Shown in pieces: positions 59,155 through 64,000 of a stretch of DNA of 64,000 nucleotides. The translations under genes were made by a program, and so were the position numbers. This DNA comes from Sorghum bicolor (lineage: Eukaryota > Streptophyta > Magnoliopsida > Poales > Poaceae). Each line of letters opens with the position of its first letter. Within the stretch, counting starts at the first letter, position 1. The stretch is taken from NCBI RefSeq assembly GCF_000003195.3, contig NC_012871.2:65215802-65279801 (forward strand), given 5' to 3'. Below the pieces are notes generated by a model, which made no database searches, was not told the origin of the DNA, and was given only the letters and a program-made list of their open reading frames with translations.

Positions 59155-60065
59155 GCTCCGATACCCACGCGGTGATCGGGGTGGGCGAGAAGGGGATGAG
59201 ATCTGGTGGAGTGGAGAGGAGGCAATCGGCGGTGGCGCGACTGCTGGGGGGCAGAAGCGGTACTGGAATTGTCGAGGTGGAAAATACCTTTCCTCTTCTG
59301 GACGTTTTCTTTTCACCGTCTATTGTCGTTTATTTAATTATTAAATATTTTAATTAAATTCCCGGTGGCTAACAAGATAAAATTTCTCACAAAATTTGTT
59401 TCACAATACTACTGTCGCATTTAAGGTGCTGTTTCAGAGTACATACGACAGAGCATCCTTGCAGTTGCAGAGCTTTTCTGGCCGGGAGGAGTGATCCAAC
59501 AGTTTAATTGCTTTCGTGTAGGCCTTATTGTTTCGTCCAAAAACTGTTCATCTTATTTCATTGAATATTTACATATATGTATGGAATATTAAATATAGAT
59601 AAAAAAATTAATTGTACAGTTTGTATATATTTTGCGACACGAATTTTTTAAGCCTAATCAGTATATAATTAGGCACTAATTGCTATACTTACACAACATG
59701 TGAAGTAAACAGGCCCTTAGTCCTGCTAAGTTTTCTGCATTTAAAGAAAGCACTTCGAGAAACATATCCTCATTTTGTAGGTTTAGAAAAAGATAACAAA
59801 TTCCATGTAGGATTAGAGCTAGAGTAAATTGAAGTGAGTTGTCTTGTGAGTACACGTATACCCAATATGTATGGTAAAATTATAATCTCCACATCATGAG
59901 TTTCCACGAAAATGTTAAAATCACATATTGTTATACTTGACGAGAGCATAACTAACACTCCAGACATTATTAAGATACAATATGGTACAAACATACCTCA
60001 CAACAATAGCAACCAAAAATTTATCATAGTTACGGACTGTAACTCAAATTCACATACTCTCTCTT
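59155..60065. other. Intergenic spacer upstream of GET3
   Basis: The first ~170 bases contain the GET3 5' leader, with an in-frame open extension. A degenerate Tourist-like element lies at 59521-59716. No other gene is seen. Confidence 0.5.
59521..59716. mobile_element. Degenerate Tourist-like MITE
   Basis: Starts GGCCTTATTGTTTCG and ends GAAGTAAACAGGCCC. The body keeps the 'aatattaaatatagata' segment of the family but is diverged. Confidence 0.5.
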
Positions 60066-60070
60066 CACGT

Positions 60071-61883
60071 TGTAATGTCCAAATGGCTAGAGGGAGGGTG
60101 AATACCATTTAAAAAATCTACAAATTTCAACTAGACAAGTTGATTAGTAAAACAAAAAGCGAAGCTATTCTAGCACTAGCACAACTAAGCTATGCAAGCA
60201 ACCTACACAAGTCTAGCAAAAAAGCTAAACACTAGTTACAACAAGAAAGCACAACTAGAAGCTTGCTATACTCCTAAACAAGAAAGCTAAGCTAAACAAG
60301 TTACACAACTAGCAAGGTATACACAAAGGTAAAGGAGAGGGGAGTGATTGTTATACCGACGTTTGTAGAGTAGAAATATATCCAATCAATCACGTGCACA
60401 ATCACAAGAGAAACCTCGGCAAGAGATGACACAAGATTTTTTATCGAGGTTCACTTGCTTCCCGGCAAGCTACTCCTCGTTGTGGCGATACACCCACTTG
60501 ATGGATCACGAGCTAATTGACAATCCAAAGCCAAACCCTCAGCGGGTGCCGCACATCCACTCACAAGATGGGGATCCTCCAAGCCACCAGCAATCCACTA
60601 GAGTAGCCAATTGCGATCTCCCGCGGGGAAGGCTCAAGAACCCCTCACAAATCACTTGGTGAGGCTCGAAACAATCTCCAATCACGAGCTCAACACCACC
60701 GCTGCTCCAAGCCGTCTAGGGCGTCGGGAAACACCCAAGAGTAACAAGAAATCCACAGCAAACTCAAGAATCAAGTGCCACTAAATGCAACTCTCAAAGC
60801 AATGCACTTGAATCTCACTCAATCTCACTAGGATTGGCAATCAAGCAAGGAGATGAGTGGAGGGAGTGTTCTCTAGCTCAATGTATGCCTCAAGTAATCA
60901 AAATGTGCAAGAGAGGGCCTCCCAAAGCCAGCCACCTTCTATTTATAAGCCCCTCAAAGAAACTAGTCGTTGGCTGTTTTCATTGGGCTGAAAACGGGGT
61001 CACCGGACGCTACTAAGTGAGCACCGGACGCTCGACCCCCTGCGTCCGGTGCACTGAGGTTGGCCACGTGACCGTACTGAGTCTCGCGTGTCAGATCCTA
61101 ACGGTCACCTGCAGATCACCAGACGCTCTGCAGGTCCACACCGGACGCGTGCTCACCAGACGCTGGGCACTGGACGGTCCGGTGCTCACCGGACTCGTGC
61201 GCAGAGAGGGTTGCAAAAACCCCTCACACCAGACGCTAACCACCGGACGCTCTCAGAGTGCGTCCGGTGCTCAACCCTAGCAGGGTCAAGCACACCGGAC
61301 GCTGAGGCCAGCATCCGGTGCCTCCGCACTCAGCGTCCGGGTGAGTGTTTCTCAGTGAGAAAACACTCCCGTGACTTCTCAAAAGTTCCCACCGGCGCAA
61401 TAGAAAATATACACTTAATTTTCTCAAAAGCGCCGAAAGTGCTAACACCAACAAGTGTCCACCACCCAAGTGCATGTGTGTTAGCTTTTCACAAACATTT
61501 TCCCAAAGGAGTTAAGTTAGCACTTTACTAGATCCTAATGCATATGCTCAAGATATGGACCTAGTAGCACTTGATTAGAGAGATGACCGTGGTTTCCCCT
61601 CTTGATAGTCGGCTATCTATCCTAAACCCGGTCAATCACTTCTCTACTCATCTTAGACCGGCAAAAGTAAAACCCTATGTTTATACCTTTGCCTTGATAA
61701 CTTTGCTCCTCGTCTATCACCATGATCTTTACTCATGCTTCATCCCTTTGTGATCATGTGGCCACCTTTCCATACCACCATGCACCTTCATCACATGTGT
61801 TGCTATGCCTAACTCGAATCACTTAAACACAAGGCATTAGCAGCTTGGTGTCATTAATTACCAAAACCAAACTTGGGCTTTCA
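60071..61883 (-). mobile_element. Putative copia-type solo LTR with CCGGACG repeats
   Basis: 1,813 bp flanked by a perfect 5-bp duplication CACGT (60066-60070 and 61884-61888). In reverse orientation it starts TGAAAGCCCAAGTTTGG and ends CTAGCCATTTGGACATTACA. The end with 'ctccctctagcc' resembles ends of SIRE-like copia LTRs in grasses (recalled, not searched). No gag-pol coding and no second LTR copy are present. It contains a cluster of CACCGGACGC motifs. Confidence 0.75.
61007..61340. repeat. Cluster of CACCGGACGC / GCGTCCGGTG motifs
   Basis: About ten direct and inverted copies of CACCGGACGC or close variants (CACCAGACGC, GCGTCCGGTGC) lie within 335 bp of the solo LTR. They could pair into alternative hairpins. 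Confidence 0.85.
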
Positions 61884-61888
61884 CACGT

Positions 61889-63092
61889 CTTCTAAAAAGT
61901 TTAAACTAACAAGAAAGACACACATATTTGTTTAATGTTTCAATGCTCCTTTTCACTTTGAGGCATCCTTAGGCGGTATACGTGGAATAGGAGTAAGTTG
62001 TTGTTTTTTATTTAATTGCGTTAGTAGAATTCAAACTCAAGATGTTTGGTTCCAATACCATATTGAGTTTCTCCCTTTTTAGAAGCATAAATCGAGGATT
62101 TGAAGCATAAAATTTGTTTTGGATTTGAAGCACAAAATCCTCACTTTTTCAGCTACCATATGTTTTATGTGCATTAATTCTAAATTCAAGAAGAATGAGA
62201 AGTGATAGGCATTCTATCTTGTCTACCCGTATAGAAGACAACTAATAAGGAGGGTCACCAGGGGGTCAAGATCATAGGCCAATGAGGAGGATCACTAGGG
62301 TGTACATCACATTGCCAAGAAGAAGCACAACCCTACTAAACAGCAACGACCTAAAGTAGGACCTGTTGGATCACGCGCTGAAGTAGACTAAGAAAATCTA
62401 CACGACGGTCGTGGACCTGATGATGACGCCGAGAAAACCTCCAAACCGCTAGCCCTACACTTACACGGTGGCACCATCGCCCATGTGACTAGGGCGGTCT
62501 TAGGCTTGCAGTTTGGATACGCTGAGACAGGGTGAGGTCTTTTTTACCTATGCCTAGCAAACTTGTCCTTGTGGGGGGGTTCGAACTCGAGTCGCCAGGG
62601 TGCTATTGAGAGTCTGAGACAGCTTGACCACCCATTCTAACGTTCGTTCGTGTGGGTGTTGATCGTAGATATGCAAATAGCTTCGTTCCCGCTCCTCTAG
62701 ATCGCTAAGGATGCGAGATAATGCTCCAACAACACCTCCAACACCCTAGTAAGTAGTAACTCACAATGCAATATGTGTTCAACACCTCAAGCAATTATAG
62801 TTCAACATGGTTGTGATATTGGCTAGGTAGCTCACCACATGTCTGAAACCTGTTGAAGTTGAGAGTAAGGGTGGTTTGATCTGCTGCTAACATAATAATC
62901 CGTAAAACTATACCCCAAACGTTCATCAAATTTCTTCAGTATCTTTTCAGACTGCATTAGTGTTAATATCGACAAACTCTAGGAGCTTCACAAGATCCAA
63001 ACCAACTTCTAGGCTTACCTTAGTTCAGAACTTCAAAACTACATGAGATCATTTGATGGCCTTGTAATTTATCCATTTATTAAATGAAATGA
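61889..63092. other. Intergenic spacer without a supported gene
   Basis: Mixed composition, with no coding structure or element ends that I can define. A 'ggttcgaactcgagtcgcc' box near 62580 resembles a tRNA T-arm, but no cloverleaf partner is present. Confidence 0.45.
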
Positions 63093-64000
63093 CTATTTGG
63101 AATTGTCATTGGAACTGTGAAATATACCCTCAATTAACTTTGAGAACTCCTTCAAAACACGTTGGCAGTCGCCTTCTTTGGTTTGCTTTGAGTATTCCTC
63201 CACTCTTTCTTTCAATATCTTTGGTCTCTTTTTTGTTTTATCGTGGTTAGATCTGGCCACAATAAAGGACTAGGGAGAATAAGTTTCAGATCAGTCTTTC
63301 TCAGTCTTTGGTGGCAGAAAGAAGAAGAAGACACCAGAAAGAAGTTTCTCAACTCCGCCTAAATGAATGTTGGTTGTCGTTCGTTGTGCATCTGTTCTCA
63401 GGATTTTTGTCGAGTATTTGCATGTGCGGTTATCCATAATACAAAGCGTCGTACAAGTTTGGCTTTGAGATCTGGTGCTATTCATAGCTTGGGTATAATT
63501 TAGACGTTCTTTTCTAGATATTTATGTAATCCAAAGTGTTTGTAACAGATTCATGTACCTAGCTATTATCTAATATATACTTTTTCTGTTGCAAAACAAG
63601 ATAAAGCAAGACAAGATATATAATGGAGTTATCTCAGAAATAAAAGAAAATTACACATATTCTTTGTTAAGTAAGTTGAAAATTTAATCTTGAATCTTGA
63701 TATGGGCAGTTGGACATCAAATGATATTTCCCTCCTGAAATAGAATTAAAACTGCACAAATTCAATGTTTGACTTTTGAGTTATTGTATTGTATAGGTTT
63801 GCGACAAATGTGTGCCTGAAATCCGTAGCTATTAGGAGCATAATACAACACAGCAAAAGCAGTTTTTGTTGCCAAAGAACTTGCCTGCTTCAAACTTTTC
63901 GGGCCTACATCGTTCTTGAATTTGTCAGTATGGTGTATGGGTTCATGATGACACATTCTTCAAGCTTATTTTCTTGTAGAACATCAGCGGCAGCCACCAG
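63093..64000 (-). CDS. Possible 3' part of an unrecognised minus-strand gene, truncated by the window edge
   Basis: A likely terminal exon at 63269-63093 follows an acceptor (TTCTCCCTAG) and has 58 open codons before TAG. It is Lys/Glu-rich (KKRPKILKERVEEYSKQTKE) and coding-like but lacks an ATG. A possible upstream exon near 63740-63693, after ATTCTATTTCAG, encodes REISFDVQLPISRFK in one frame. An open stretch at 64000-63917 begins VAAADVLQENKLEECVIMN. I do not recognise the family, and the exon joins and phases between these pieces are not established. It could equally be a gene fragment. Confidence 0.3.

Noticed and set aside
62560..62640. GGTTCGAACTCGAGTC box resembling a tRNA T-arm
   Set aside because: No matching acceptor stem, D-arm or anticodon arm upstream.

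Overview
The window is nuclear DNA from a grass, most like Sorghum or another Andropogoneae species. The evidence is spliced genes with GT-AG introns, very GC-rich monocot first exons and single-exon genes, and many grass-type short inverted-repeat elements beginning GGCCTTGTTTAG or CTCCCTCCG. No operons, CRISPR arrays, tRNA or rRNA genes were seen. The species call is an inference.

Seven protein genes can be read with confidence. (1) 3289-7341 (+): nucleolar DEAD-box RNA helicase of the RH7/PRH75 type, 14 coding exons, 711 aa. (2) 10716-12427 (-): GH29 alpha-L-fucosidase, 3 exons, 486 aa. (3) 18845-20323 (+) and (5) 37594-39060 (+): two intronless 3-ketoacyl-CoA synthase (KCS) paralogues on the same strand. 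(4) 24175-34602 (+), between them: an ATG8-interacting (ATI-type) membrane protein with a very long, transposon-filled last intron; its 3' end is uncertain. (6) 44013-44993 (-): class I TCP transcription factor. (7) 48576-51733 (+): cytosolic HMG-CoA synthase, 12 exons, 470 aa. (8) 55550-59154 (-): GET3/TRC40 ATPase, 7 exons, 363 aa. A decayed F-box/FBD-type gene lies at 15477-16663 (-). Part of an unrecognised minus-strand gene probably enters from the right edge (63093-64000).

The remaining sequence is largely mobile-element debris: an LTR-like element running off the left edge, Tourist-like and Stowaway-like MITEs, two putative solo LTRs with perfect 5-bp target duplications, hAT-like elements, and GC-rich non-autonomous elements carrying unrelated sequence. 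The most striking structure is a nest inside the ATI intron. A 259-bp Stowaway-like element is split by a hAT-like element (8-bp duplication). That element is split by a 4,027-bp solo LTR (5-bp duplication), which itself contains a 277-bp Tourist-like element (TAA duplication).

The genes do not form one pathway. The KCS pair belongs to very-long-chain fatty acid metabolism, HMG-CoA synthase to the mevalonate pathway, GET3 to tail-anchored protein insertion, ATI to selective autophagy, the helicase to rRNA maturation, the fucosidase to cell-wall or glycoprotein trimming, and TCP to growth control. The most interesting protein observation is that both KCS paralogues keep the catalytic Cys and Asn but have Pro where the catalytic His of this family normally sits. 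They may therefore be non-canonical or regulatory KCS proteins.
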